Assembly: GCA_964526225.1 (NCBI GenBank)
Contig: CAZGLL010000031.1
Location: forward strand, 1-17,034
Direction: 5' to 3'
DNA from: DRYM01 sp964526225
GTDB taxonomy: Archaea; Thermoproteota; Thermoprotei_A; EX4484-217-1
Length of the DNA: 17,034 nucleotides
How positions within the stretch are numbered: position 1 is the stretch's first letter; every line of letters starts with the position of its first letter. A model generated the notes under the pieces. It was not told the origin of the DNA. It saw nothing but the letters and a program-made list of their open reading frames with translations, and searched no databases. This document shows, one piece after another, positions 1-7,289 of the stretch. Position numbers and translations under genes: made by a program.

Positions 1-710
1 TCAAGTAAACCGCCATCTGTTGGATCATGCATTCCATGTGTTAATCCGTTTTTAGCTAAAATTAGTGCTTCCTTGATAACCGATGTTCTTTCAGAAAAGC
101 TCTTAGCTCTATCAGCGATCTTGCTTCCCAGAGCTTTTTTCAGTTCATCTTCAAATTCTGAAGCTAAAATAGAAGTTCCTTCCGTAGCCACAGTTTTCGT
201 CATTAAAATTTTGTCTCCCGGCTTAACTCCCGTAGGCAATATGGGTTCGTTAGCGACCGGAATGCCTATTGCCGATGCAATAACTATCGGAGGTCTATTC
301 TTAAGCCCCATAGCTACTTCGGTATGGCCTCCTACAATTGAAATTTTAAGTCTCTTAGCTGCTTCATGTGCGTCTTTCATTATTTCCTCAATAGTGCTTT
401 CGGAAGAGCCTTCGGGAAGAAGTATTGTTAAAGTTACTGCTATAGGTTCCGCCCCTAAACATGCTACGTCATTACTTACTACGTTTATTGCTAATTTGCC
501 TATGTTTTTCGATGCTCCAACTATGGGATCAGTTTTAAAAACCACAGGTACATTGTTTAAACGAATTACTGCCGCATCACCGCCTATTGAAGGTCCATAA
601 ACTACTTCTTCCCTAGAATACCCTAGGTACTTGAATACTTTCTCCAAAAGTATTCTAGGGTCAACTTTACCTATAGGTAATGGCTGATCCTTCACAGTAT
701 TTTTTGCCAT
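1..710 (-). CDS. AIR synthase-related / HypE-like protein, C-terminus cut by window edge
   Basis: I translated this from the minus strand; 236 codons are visible and the frame stays open to the window edge, so the C-terminal domain is missing. The N-terminal ATP-binding fold of the PurM/SelD/HypE/ThiL superfamily is recognisable: LPIGK near residue 11, GGDAAV at 43-48, a Asn-Asp pair at 80-81, GGHTE at 127-131 and HDPTDGG at 228-234. The closest match by eye is the archaeal AIR synthase-related family (COG0309-like), often annotated as hydrogenase maturation protein HypE. The exact substrate is unknown, and whether the terminal cysteine that true HypE carbamoylates is present cannot be seen. 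Two starts are possible: ATG at 708-710 (19-base overlap with the gene before it) or GTG at 693-695, giving a GTGA four-base stop/start overlap. Either way it is probably co-transcribed with the PhoU-TrkA_C gene upstream. No hydrogenase genes are in the window, so a hydrogenase role is not supported by context. Confidence 0.85.
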   Translation of the reverse strand, partial: MAKNTVKDQPLPIGKVDPRILLEKVFKYLGYSREEVVYGPSIGGDAAVIRLNNVPVVFKTDPIVGASKNIGKLAINVVSNDVACLGAEPIAVTLTILLPEGSSESTIEEIMKDAHEAAKRLKISIVGGHTEVAMGLKNRPPIVIASAIGIPVANEPILPTGVKPGDKILMTKTVATEGTSILASEFEDELKKALGSKIADRAKSFSERTSVIKEALILAKNGLTHGMHDPTDGGLL

Positions 711-1900
711 AGTTCATCATCTATTTTCAGCGCTTTTCTTACCTGTTCGCTACTTTCCTTATAGAATCTAACTATAAGTTTATCTCCGCTTTTCAAAACC
801 ATATCATCGCTTGGGTTGAGTATCCATTCATGGTTCCTTCTTAAAGCGACAATTACTGCTCCATGTAAGCTAAGGTTTAAATTCTCTATTTTCTTGCCTT
901 CTAAATCTTTAGATGCTTGAACAATAACCACTCTTTCCTCGGATTCCTCAATAACAGTCTTAAGTATAGGATGTGGAGGTATTTCTGAAATGACTATTCC
1001 TGCTATTTCAGCTGCCGCGTCAGCTATGTTTTCGAAGCTAATTATGGTTCTTAAAATCGTAACTATTTCATCAGGGTTGGCGTCTTTAAGTTTCATTATA
1101 ACTTTCCTTTCTAAATCAAGATGTGATTGGTCAATGTATTCTTCGAGTTCGATAACTTCTAGTGCTAAATCCCTATTGTTAGTGGTTATAGCTAGGTAGG
1201 CTAAGTCTAACATGAACTCCCCTAAATCCTTCAATGCTATTAATTCTCTAGCTATTTCTTCTTCCACTCTTTCGAAAGACTTTACTTTTTCCTCACGAGT
1301 AAGTTTGTCTTTAGCTTCATGCCTAAGCTTGCTTACTGCTTCCCTAGGTCCTCTAACTATTATTACGTCGCCTGATTCTAGAACATAGGTTTCCATAGGG
1401 CTAAATGTCCATGTATGCCCTTTCCTAGCAGCTATAATGTCTAATGCTATGTTTAGTTGTGAGAAAACATTCCCTATAGTCTTATTAGCTATTACACTTC
1501 CCTCACGAATCTTAATTCTCGAAACAACCTCTTCCCCACCTATTAACGCCGCCCTTACTGAATCATGTAGTGGCATATTGAGAAGTGTTAGTACTGCTAA
1601 GTCTCCTGCAGCATCCGAAATCTTATCCGTTGCCGAAGCAAGCTTCAAAACGCCAACCATGGACTCAGCGTCTTCAGCGTCTCTTACTGAAAGCGACGCT
1701 TGCATTACAAGCAGGTTCCAAAGCTCATCAATGTACTCCTCCATTCTCAAAACTTCGTTAGCAAGTTTCTTATCATTATATACTAACGCGTAATATGCTA
1801 GGTCTATTATTAGGCTTGAGAAGTTTTTCATATCGGTTAGTATTTTTCTTACAGGAATAGCCCTATACTTAATACGGGTAGGTAGTTTTACAGGTGACAC
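692..1900 (-). CDS. Duplicated PhoU-TrkA_C (RCK_C) domain protein
   Basis: This 402-residue soluble protein is an internal duplication. Each half has a PhoU-like helical hairpin region (residues about 24-115 and about 225-310) followed by a TrkA-C/RCK_C ligand-binding domain (about 125-190 and 320-390). The repeats are visible as LIIDLAYYALV / FMLDLAYLAIT, EEYIDELWN / EEYIDQSHL, ARKGHTWTFSP / LRRNHEWILNP and LESGDVIIVRGP / LKSGDKLIVRFY. TrkA_C domains generally gate cation channels or transporters by binding nucleotides, and PhoU domains bind metal-phosphate or regulate transporters. The archaeal family with both (COG3273-like) has no established function. No transmembrane segment is present, so it is probably a cytoplasmic regulator. 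The start is GTG at 1900; a TATA-like GTAATTATAG about 25 bases upstream suggests a nearly leaderless transcript. It overlaps the HypE-like gene downstream. Confidence 0.85.
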   Translation of the reverse strand: MSPVKLPTRIKYRAIPVRKILTDMKNFSSLIIDLAYYALVYNDKKLANEVLRMEEYIDELWNLLVMQASLSVRDAEDAESMVGVLKLASATDKISDAAGDLAVLTLLNMPLHDSVRAALIGGEEVVSRIKIREGSVIANKTIGNVFSQLNIALDIIAARKGHTWTFSPMETYVLESGDVIIVRGPREAVSKLRHEAKDKLTREEKVKSFERVEEEIARELIALKDLGEFMLDLAYLAITTNNRDLALEVIELEEYIDQSHLDLERKVIMKLKDANPDEIVTILRTIISFENIADAAAEIAGIVISEIPPHPILKTVIEESEERVVIVQASKDLEGKKIENLNLSLHGAVIVALRRNHEWILNPSDDMVLKSGDKLIVRFYKESSEQVRKALKIDDELWQKIL

Positions 1901-1917
1901 TTTTTAAGAGGCACCTC

Positions 1918-1982
1918 AAAGCTATAATTACATAGATAACTGTTAAAAGATAAAGCTAACGCTAGACAGAAACTTAGGGGGT
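1918..1982. promoter_or_regulatory. Divergent promoter region with ribosome binding site
   Basis: The 91-base gap separates a minus-strand gene starting at 1900 and a plus-strand gene starting at 1992. On the plus strand, TTAAAAGATA (about 1944-1953) is a TATA candidate, placing transcription start near 1975 just before the AGGGGGTG ribosome binding site (1976-1983). On the minus strand, GTAATTATAG (about 1920-1929) lies about 25 bases from the GTG start. These are read by eye and not tested. Confidence 0.4.
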
Positions 1983-1991
1983 GCGGTAAGT

Positions 1992-2276
1992 GTGGACGCA
2001 TACACTATTACTCCTGCCGAACTAGTTACCTTAGGCATATTAATTGCGTTCATAGGATTTTTCATAATATTTTTCGCGATAGCTTACAGTATTTTCAAAT
2101 CAGCGAGTAAAGGAGAAGCCAAAGCTGAAGGAGGAGGTGTTATAATAGTAGGGCCTATACCTATAGTTTTCGGAAGTAGCCAGAAAGTAGCAAAAATAGT
2201 TATGATATTAGCAATAGTGTTACTCATAGTTACAATACTATTTTACTTAGTACCCTATATTATCATGTATAGGTGA
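1992..2276 (+). CDS. DUF131-family small membrane protein (first of tandem pair)
   Basis: This 94-residue protein has two predicted membrane helices (about residues 11-34 and 66-91). They flank a short polar stretch with the sequence GGGVIIVGPIPIVFGSS (residues 47-63). That glycine-rich IGPIPIVFG-type block is the signature of the archaeal DUF131/TIGR00304 family of small membrane proteins, whose function is unknown. The GTG start at 1992 follows a strong GGGGGTG ribosome binding site. The next gene, seven bases downstream, encodes a paralogue of almost identical length, so the two are probably translated together and may form a heteromeric membrane complex; that is inference. No catalytic residues or cysteines are visible. 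Confidence 0.8.
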   Translation: MDAYTITPAELVTLGILIAFIGFFIIFFAIAYSIFKSASKGEAKAEGGGVIIVGPIPIVFGSSQKVAKIVMILAIVLLIVTILFYLVPYIIMYR

Positions 2277-2283
2277 AAATTGT

Positions 2284-2565
2284 ATGGAGCGTTATGAGAA
2301 ATCAAATACTATAGCTAAACTTTTAGGATTAGGAATACTGCTGATAATAATAGGTTTTGCCCTAATATTTATTTCAACAGCGTTAGCAGCACTTCAGCAA
2401 CAGCAAGGTAACGTTAACGTTTCAGGAGGTGTTCTTGTAGTCTTCGGATTTATACCTATAGGTTTCGCATTCGGCCCACATAGTGACATAATCATGATTA
2501 TTCTCCTAATACTTGCCTTAGCAATAATGATACTAGGTTTTATTCTTAGAAAAGTACATGTATGA
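2284..2565 (+). CDS. DUF131-like small membrane protein (second of tandem pair)
   Basis: This 93-residue protein has the same plan as its neighbour: a membrane helix (about residues 12-36), a short loop holding GGVLVVFGFIPIGFAFGP (about 48-65), and a second helix (about 68-89). A run of four glutamines (38-41) ends the first helix, and the loop keeps the GG(V)-(I/F)-PI-FG pattern of the DUF131 family with some divergence. The ATG start lies seven bases after the stop of the first copy, so this looks like a tandem duplication inside one operon. The aminotransferase gene starts 34 bases further on, preceded by its own AAGGTGGT ribosome binding site, and may be co-transcribed. Function unknown. 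Confidence 0.72.
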   Translation: MERYEKSNTIAKLLGLGILLIIIGFALIFISTALAALQQQQGNVNVSGGVLVVFGFIPIGFAFGPHSDIIMIILLILALAIMILGFILRKVHV

Positions 2566-2599
2566 GTTATTTACACATTAGCTTAAGGTGGTTTAGGTT

Positions 2600-3826
2600 T
2601 TGGAAAAACTAGCTCTCTATGGCGGAGAGCCATTTATTAAACATAAAATACTCATCGGTCCTACAATAGAAGATGATGATGTTGAAGAAGTAGTTAAAGT
2701 TCTTAAATCACGTCTTCTCTCAATGCTCGCTGGAAGCTATGGTAAAAGGTTTGAAGAAGAATTTGCTAGGAAAATAGGTGTTAAACACGCTATAGCCGTT
2801 GCTAACGGTTCAGTAGCATTATATGTTGCATTGAAAGCATGCGGTATAGGGCCTGGAGACGAAGTTATAGTCCCATCATTTACATTTACTTCAACAGTTA
2901 CCAGTGTAATTTACGCTAATGCTATTCCAGTCTTTGCAGATATTGATCCGGAAACATACACTATAGATCCGGAAGATGTACGTAGGAAGGTGACTGATAA
3001 AACTAAGGCGATAATAGCTGTTCACCTCTTTGGTCATCCAGCAGAAATGGATGAGTTAAGGGAAATAGCTGATGAGAAAGGGCTTTTCTTAATAGAGGAT
3101 TCAGCTCAGGCAATAGGCGCTAAATATAAAGGAGAATATACTGGCTCATTGGGTGACATAGCGGCTTTTAGCCTTTATGCAACGAAAAACATTACAGCAG
3201 GTGAAGGTGGGGTAGTAACTACAAACGATGATGCATTAGCTGAACGAGCTAAGCTAATTAGGAGCCATGGTGAAAGGTTAAGGTATTTTAGTGAAACATT
3301 GGGGTTCAACTTTAGAATGACTGAAATGCAAGCTGCTTTAGCATTAAGCCAGCTTAAGAAGCTTGAAAGATTTAATAGGGAAAGAAGAGTACGTGTTAAA
3401 AAATACCTAGAGGTCTTAGAAAAGTATTCTGATAAGATCAAATTGCCTACTGAAAGAAAACATGTCGTTAGTTCATGGAGTATTTTCGAAATATTATTGG
3501 AAAAACCTAAGTTAGCCAATATGAGAGATGAAATATTTAAGGCTATAAGAGCCGAAGGAGCACCTATAGCGATAATGTATCCTAGAGTAGTATATGAGCA
3601 TCCATTTATGAAGAACCTTGTAGGGCACGGTAAAGGATGTCCATGGAAATGCCCGTTCTATTCCGGAAAATATGTAAACTATAGAAACACTAGAACACCT
3701 GTTGCCGAAGAAGTTTCGAAGAAATGTCTAAGTCTCTACACCGACCCAATAACACCTTTGGAAGATGTTGAAGCAATAGCTAACGCTATAGTAAAAGTAA
3801 TTAGGTATTTCGACAGTAATACGTAA
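2600..3826 (+). CDS. DegT/DnrJ/EryC1/StrS family PLP-dependent aminotransferase
   Basis: This 408-residue fold-type I aminotransferase matches the family length. Visible landmarks are NGSVALYVALKACGIGPGDEVIVPSFTF split across residues 69-96 (cofactor-phosphate region), EDSAQ at 166-170 whose Asp167 should contact the pyridine nitrogen, and ATKNITAGEGG at 194-204, where Lys196 is the expected Schiff-base lysine. These enzymes aminate keto-sugars on nucleotide carriers, usually for surface polysaccharides or glycans; the substrate here cannot be told. The C-terminal part has a Cys-containing segment (GKGCPWKCPFYSGK, about 344-357) that I do not recognise as a family hallmark. The start is TTG at 2600, supported by AAGGTGGT at 2585-2592. 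The only other glycan-related gene in the window is the PMT-like glycosyltransferase almost 9 kb away, so no sugar cluster is evident locally. Confidence 0.9.
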   Translation: MEKLALYGGEPFIKHKILIGPTIEDDDVEEVVKVLKSRLLSMLAGSYGKRFEEEFARKIGVKHAIAVANGSVALYVALKACGIGPGDEVIVPSFTFTSTVTSVIYANAIPVFADIDPETYTIDPEDVRRKVTDKTKAIIAVHLFGHPAEMDELREIADEKGLFLIEDSAQAIGAKYKGEYTGSLGDIAAFSLYATKNITAGEGGVVTTNDDALAERAKLIRSHGERLRYFSETLGFNFRMTEMQAALALSQLKKLERFNRERRVRVKKYLEVLEKYSDKIKLPTERKHVVSSWSIFEILLEKPKLANMRDEIFKAIRAEGAPIAIMYPRVVYEHPFMKNLVGHGKGCPWKCPFYSGKYVNYRNTRTPVAEEVSKKCLSLYTDPITPLEDVEAIANAIVKVIRYFDSNT

Positions 3827-3919
3827 AGGTAATGGTTCAAAGCTATCTCTCGTAGGTCTCCCCCTTAAGGTATTACGCCCGCCCTTTTCAGAGGATTTTT
3901 ATATGGAAATCCCGGGTAA

Positions 3920-3942
3920 ATATACCTATATAGATATACCTA
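3920..3942. repeat. Short direct repeat ATATACCTA upstream of nrdJ
   Basis: ATATACCTA occurs at 3920-3928 and again at 3934-3942, with a CTATATAG palindrome spanning the junction (3926-3933). It lies in the 240-base gap before the ribonucleotide reductase, about 45-65 bases upstream of its likely TATA box. It could be an operator or simply low-complexity AT-rich DNA. Confidence 0.35.
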
Positions 3943-3984
3943 GAATTATACTTCATGTATTACTGTTTTGCTGAAGCGTCAAAA

Positions 3985-3993
3985 TTTTAAATA
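3985..3993 (+). promoter_or_regulatory. TATA box for nrdJ
   Basis: TTTTAAATA is a good archaeal TATA element. Transcription would start about 25 bases downstream near 4015, leaving a leader of about 50 bases before the ATG at 4067, with GGTG (4057-4060) as ribosome binding site. I looked for a cobalamin riboswitch in the gap and saw none. Confidence 0.5.
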
Positions 3994-4066
3994 CTCTACC
4001 ATGAGATAGATTATGTTGCCCATGGTGTGACTCTACAATAAACCATTAACGATTATGGTGTAGTTC

Positions 4067-6664
4067 ATGGAGGTTAGGGTTGCGGAGGCGGGGAAGGATA
4101 GCGTAGAGGTTATTAAGTCTGATGGAAGTGTTGAAAAATTTCTCATGGAGAAAATTGAGAGGAGCCTAGAAAATACCCTGATTGAACTATCTGTTGTAAC
4201 AGCGCAGCCTATACCTGTAGATATACACCCTATAGTAGAGAGAGTATGTAAAGAGGTTTTTGAAAGAGCAAAACGTAATGGTGGAAGGATTCTTTCTAAG
4301 GAAATATCTGATATTATTGAGAGAACCCTTGTAGAATTAAGTATTGAAAAACCTCTTTATGAGGAAGTAGCTAAAGCTTACGCTCTAAAACGTATTTACA
4401 AGGAAGCAGGATTTTACAATAAACTTCTTGACAAGAGGGATCTCAAATTAACCTTTAACTCCATTAAGCTTCTTGAAAAAAGATATTTGCTTAAGAATTC
4501 TGAAACTCTCAAGCTCGTCGAAACTCCCCAAATGCTTTTTAGAAGAGTGGCAAAACATCTTGCCTCGATAGAGAAACTCTATGGGGCATCGGATGAAGAA
4601 ATAGCTAAAGTTGAAGATGAATTTTACAGAATACTTAGCGAATTAAAGTTCATACCTAACTCTCCAACACTTATGAATGCTGGCACAAAAGTAGGTATAC
4701 TTTCAGCATGTTTCGTACTTCCAGTAAGAGATGCCATGACTACTCCTGATGGAGAAGGTATAATGGATTCTTTAAGGGCTATGGCGCTTATCCAAAAATC
4801 TGGAGGAGGGACAGGATGGGATTTCTCCGAATTAAGACCTGAAGGAGATGTCGTAGCTTCAACAGCAGGGGTTGCTTCGGGACCGTTAAGCTTCATGAGA
4901 ATGTTCGATGTAGCAACAGATGTTATTAAGCAGGGAGGTAGAAGACGTGGAGCAAACATGGGGGTACTCCATGTCTGGCATGCTGACATAGAGAAGTTCA
5001 TTAAAGCGAAATCAGGTAAGCTTAAGGACGTTGTTCTTCAGAACTTTAATATTTCGGTAGGAGTATATGATAGATTCTTTAAAGCGGTAGAGAAAGGTGA
5101 AAAATGGCCCCTAATTAACCCTAGAAAAACACTCCTAGACAGAAACTTAGGTCATGATTCTAGATTTTACGGAATAGTTAGAGCAAGACATAATATTGAA
5201 GAGGAATGGGTTCAAGAGGAAATCCTTAAGGAACTTGAGGAACGAGGTGGCACTATACTTCTTTCCGAAACAAAAATGCTAACATTCGATGAGGCATTAG
5301 CAATAGCTGAAAATGAAGGGGCAATTGTAAGGGAAATTGAAGCTAAAAAGCTCTTCAACGAAATAGCATATTCGGCATGGGATTCTGGAGACCCCGGACT
5401 ACTATTTATAGATACAATTAATAGAAGGCATCCAGTATGGTACTTAGGTAAGATTAATGCTACTAATCCTTGTGGTGAGGTTCCGGCTCTTCCCTGGGAA
5501 TCATGCAACCTAGGATCAATAAACCTCGAAAAATTCGTTAAAGAAGAAAACGGAAAACCAACAATAAACTGGGAGGATTTAGGAAGAACTGTGAGAATAG
5601 CAGTAAGGTTTCTCGACAACGTTATTGACGCTAACAAGTATCCTCTTAAGCAAATTGGAGAAGCTACTAAGAGAACTAGGAAGATTGGTTTAGGTGTTAT
5701 GGGATGGGCGCATATGCTAATAAAACTCAAAATACCATACGATTCCCCCGACGCACTATATTTAGCGTATCACTTAATGGAGTGGATAGAGTACAATGCA
5801 GTATTAGAATCCATTATGCTTGCCGGTAGAAGAGGAAGCTTCCCAGCATATGACCCAGAAAAGTATCGTCCAACATGGCTAACAGCTAAATCGTTGAAGG
5901 AAATATTTGAAATCTCAGGTATTAAAGAAGAAGTTTCTGAGCATGTGAAGAAACTCGTTAGTGAAAGACCGCTTGTTGATTGGAAAACTATTGAGGCTTT
6001 AAGGAAGAAAATAGGTTTGAGAAATGCTGCAGTTACATCAATTGCCCCTACTGGAAGCATAAGCATTATTGCTGGAACAACATCAAGTATTGAGCCCTTA
6101 TTTGCAATAGCTTTTGTAAGGCATGTAACAGTAGGCACTTTCATAGAAGTTGACAAACTTTTTCAAAAAGAGATAATGGAGTACGGTGTTGTCGATAAAA
6201 ACGTGTTTAAGGAAATAGCTAAAACTGGAAGTATAGCTCACATGGAAAACATACCTTACAATTTAAGGAGAATCTATAGAACAGCTCATGATATTGAACC
6301 TACATGGCATATTCTTCACCAAGCAGTTTTCCAGCAATGGACAGACCAAGGAGTAAGTAAAACAATAAATATGAGGTCAGAAGTACCTCCCGAAGCAGTT
6401 TATGAAGCATACATGTTAGCTTGGAAACTCGGATGTAAGGGAATAACCGTTTATAGAGACAAAAGTAAATCACAGCAAGTAATTTATTTCGGAGTAAATT
6501 CGAAAAACGAAGGAAAGGAGGAAGAGAATGGTGAAAGTGAAAAGAAATCTAAGCTCATACCTAAAGCTCTTAAGCTAACTTCAACAAGAGTTAGGATAAA
6601 GAATGAAGAATATGTGAGTGCTTCGGAAGAATATGCTGGTGGATGCTTAACCTGCGATATTTAG
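4067..6664 (+). CDS. nrdJ: Adenosylcobalamin-dependent (class II) ribonucleoside-diphosphate reductase
   Basis: The enzyme reduces ribonucleotides to deoxyribonucleotides with an adenosylcobalamin-generated thiyl radical. The 865-residue protein has an N-terminal ATP-cone allosteric domain (about residues 13-110), the barrel entry NSPTLMNAG (198-206), redox Cys215 in LSACFVLPV, the radical-site loop NPCGE (467-471; Asn467, Cys469, Glu471), a second-strand CNLGSINL at 480-487 and PTGSIS (661-666). It ends in a flexible tail with a CLTC redox pair (Cys860, Cys863) after a charged linker (about 813-830). The long segment between NPR (351-353) and the conserved ARxLF-like EAKKLF (425-430) is larger than in compact bacterial class II enzymes. 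The next gene, nine bases away, encodes a cobalamin adenosyltransferase, consistent with local cofactor supply. The start is ATG at 4067 with GGTG six bases upstream. Confidence 0.95.
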   Translation: MEVRVAEAGKDSVEVIKSDGSVEKFLMEKIERSLENTLIELSVVTAQPIPVDIHPIVERVCKEVFERAKRNGGRILSKEISDIIERTLVELSIEKPLYEEVAKAYALKRIYKEAGFYNKLLDKRDLKLTFNSIKLLEKRYLLKNSETLKLVETPQMLFRRVAKHLASIEKLYGASDEEIAKVEDEFYRILSELKFIPNSPTLMNAGTKVGILSACFVLPVRDAMTTPDGEGIMDSLRAMALIQKSGGGTGWDFSELRPEGDVVASTAGVASGPLSFMRMFDVATDVIKQGGRRRGANMGVLHVWHADIEKFIKAKSGKLKDVVLQNFNISVGVYDRFFKAVEKGEKWPLINPRKTLLDRNLGHDSRFYGIVRARHNIEEEWVQEEILKELEERGGTILLSETKMLTFDEALAIAENEGAIVREIEAKKLFNEIAYSAWDSGDPGLLFIDTINRRHPVWYLGKINATNPCGEVPALPWESCNLGSINLEKFVKEENGKPTINWEDLGRTVRIAVRFLDNVIDANKYPLKQIGEATKRTRKIGLGVMGWAHMLIKLKIPYDSPDALYLAYHLMEWIEYNAVLESIMLAGRRGSFPAYDPEKYRPTWLTAKSLKEIFEISGIKEEVSEHVKKLVSERPLVDWKTIEALRKKIGLRNAAVTSIAPTGSISIIAGTTSSIEPLFAIAFVRHVTVGTFIEVDKLFQKEIMEYGVVDKNVFKEIAKTGSIAHMENIPYNLRRIYRTAHDIEPTWHILHQAVFQQWTDQGVSKTINMRSEVPPEAVYEAYMLAWKLGCKGITVYRDKSKSQQVIYFGVNSKNEGKEEENGESEKKSKLIPKALKLTSTRVRIKNEEYVSASEEYAGGCLTCDI

Positions 6665-6673
6665 GGAGAATTA

Positions 6674-7195
6674 ATGCTACATGTATATACGGGAGATGGT
6701 AAGGGAAAATCAACAGCAGCTATAGGTTTAGCAATAAGGGCTTTAGGTTGGGGAAAAAAGGTTTTCATAATTCAATTGTTAAAAGGTTGGGAAACAGGTG
6801 AGAAACGTCTTTTTGAATACTTAATTTCCCACGGATACCCTTTAAAATACGTATGTACGGGACCTGAAAGATTCTTAAGTTTAGAAGCTCCTTCACCTGA
6901 TATTGTTGAAAAAGTAAATAGGGTGCTTGATGAAGCCATTTTAGAAATAGAGAGAATGAAGCCTGATGTTATAGTAATTGATGAAATTAATGTTGCTTTA
7001 GCTTATAGCATCGTTCCTATGGAGAAAGCGTTCAAGCTAATAGAATTAGCTGAGAAAATAGGTGCTGAAATAGTTTTTACAGGTAGAAAAGCTCCTAGAG
7101 AAATTATCGAGAGAGCGGACTTAGTTACTGAAATGAGGAAAATAAAGCATTATTTCGATAAAGGAGTTTTTGCTCGGAAAGGTATAGAATTTTAA
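6674..7195 (+). CDS. cobO: Cob(I)alamin / cob(I)yrinic acid a,c-diamide adenosyltransferase (CobA/BtuR family)
   Basis: The 173-residue protein has the P-loop GDGKGKST (residues 7-14) and the following AAIGLAIRALGWGKKV segment that define the CobA/CobO/BtuR adenosyltransferase family, plus the acidic VIVIDEIN strand (about 99-106) expected for the Walker-B region. The enzyme transfers the adenosyl group of ATP to the cobalt of a reduced corrinoid, giving adenosylcobalamin. Its length is normal for the family. It starts at ATG 6674 behind GGGAGA, only nine bases after the nrdJ stop, so it is almost certainly in the same transcript. The cofactor it makes is the one that class II ribonucleotide reductase consumes. 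No other cobalamin synthesis genes are in the window, so it may serve salvage of imported corrinoids. Confidence 0.92.
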   Translation: MLHVYTGDGKGKSTAAIGLAIRALGWGKKVFIIQLLKGWETGEKRLFEYLISHGYPLKYVCTGPERFLSLEAPSPDIVEKVNRVLDEAILEIERMKPDVIVIDEINVALAYSIVPMEKAFKLIELAEKIGAEIVFTGRKAPREIIERADLVTEMRKIKHYFDKGVFARKGIEF

Positions 7196-7212
7196 GAACA
7201 TGCTTAAATTTC

Positions 7213-7236
7213 TTTAACGGCGAAAAAGGTTAAAAA
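7213..7236 (+). promoter_or_regulatory. Promoter of the disulfide oxidoreductase with TTTAACGGCG motif
   Basis: TTTAACGGCG (7213-7222) is followed by GGTTAAAAA (7228-7236), a TATA candidate that would start transcription near 7258. The same ten-base motif recurs at 9090-9099 in front of the HTH regulator gene. A second TATA-like GCTTAAATT lies at 7202-7210. Confidence 0.4.
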
Positions 7237-7289
7237 GAGCTACTATAAGAAACAGCGGAAGAGATTGAAAGTTTAGAGGAGTACACGCA

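Noticed and set aside
73..600. Plus-strand open frame of 175 codons
   Set aside because: It is the antisense shadow of the HypE-like gene, whose minus-strand translation has clear family motifs.
3830..3900. GGTTCAAAGC followed by a C-rich stretch, resembling a tRNA T-loop
   Set aside because: The upstream sequence needed for the rest of a tRNA is inside the aminotransferase gene and no acceptor stem can be formed.
3827..4066. Possible cobalamin riboswitch before nrdJ
   Set aside because: No B12-box-like sequence or compact multi-helix fold is visible, and such riboswitches are not typical of archaea.
5212..5730. Minus-strand open frame of 172 codons inside nrdJ
   Set aside because: It is antisense to strongly conserved reductase sequence, with no ribosome binding site or family features.
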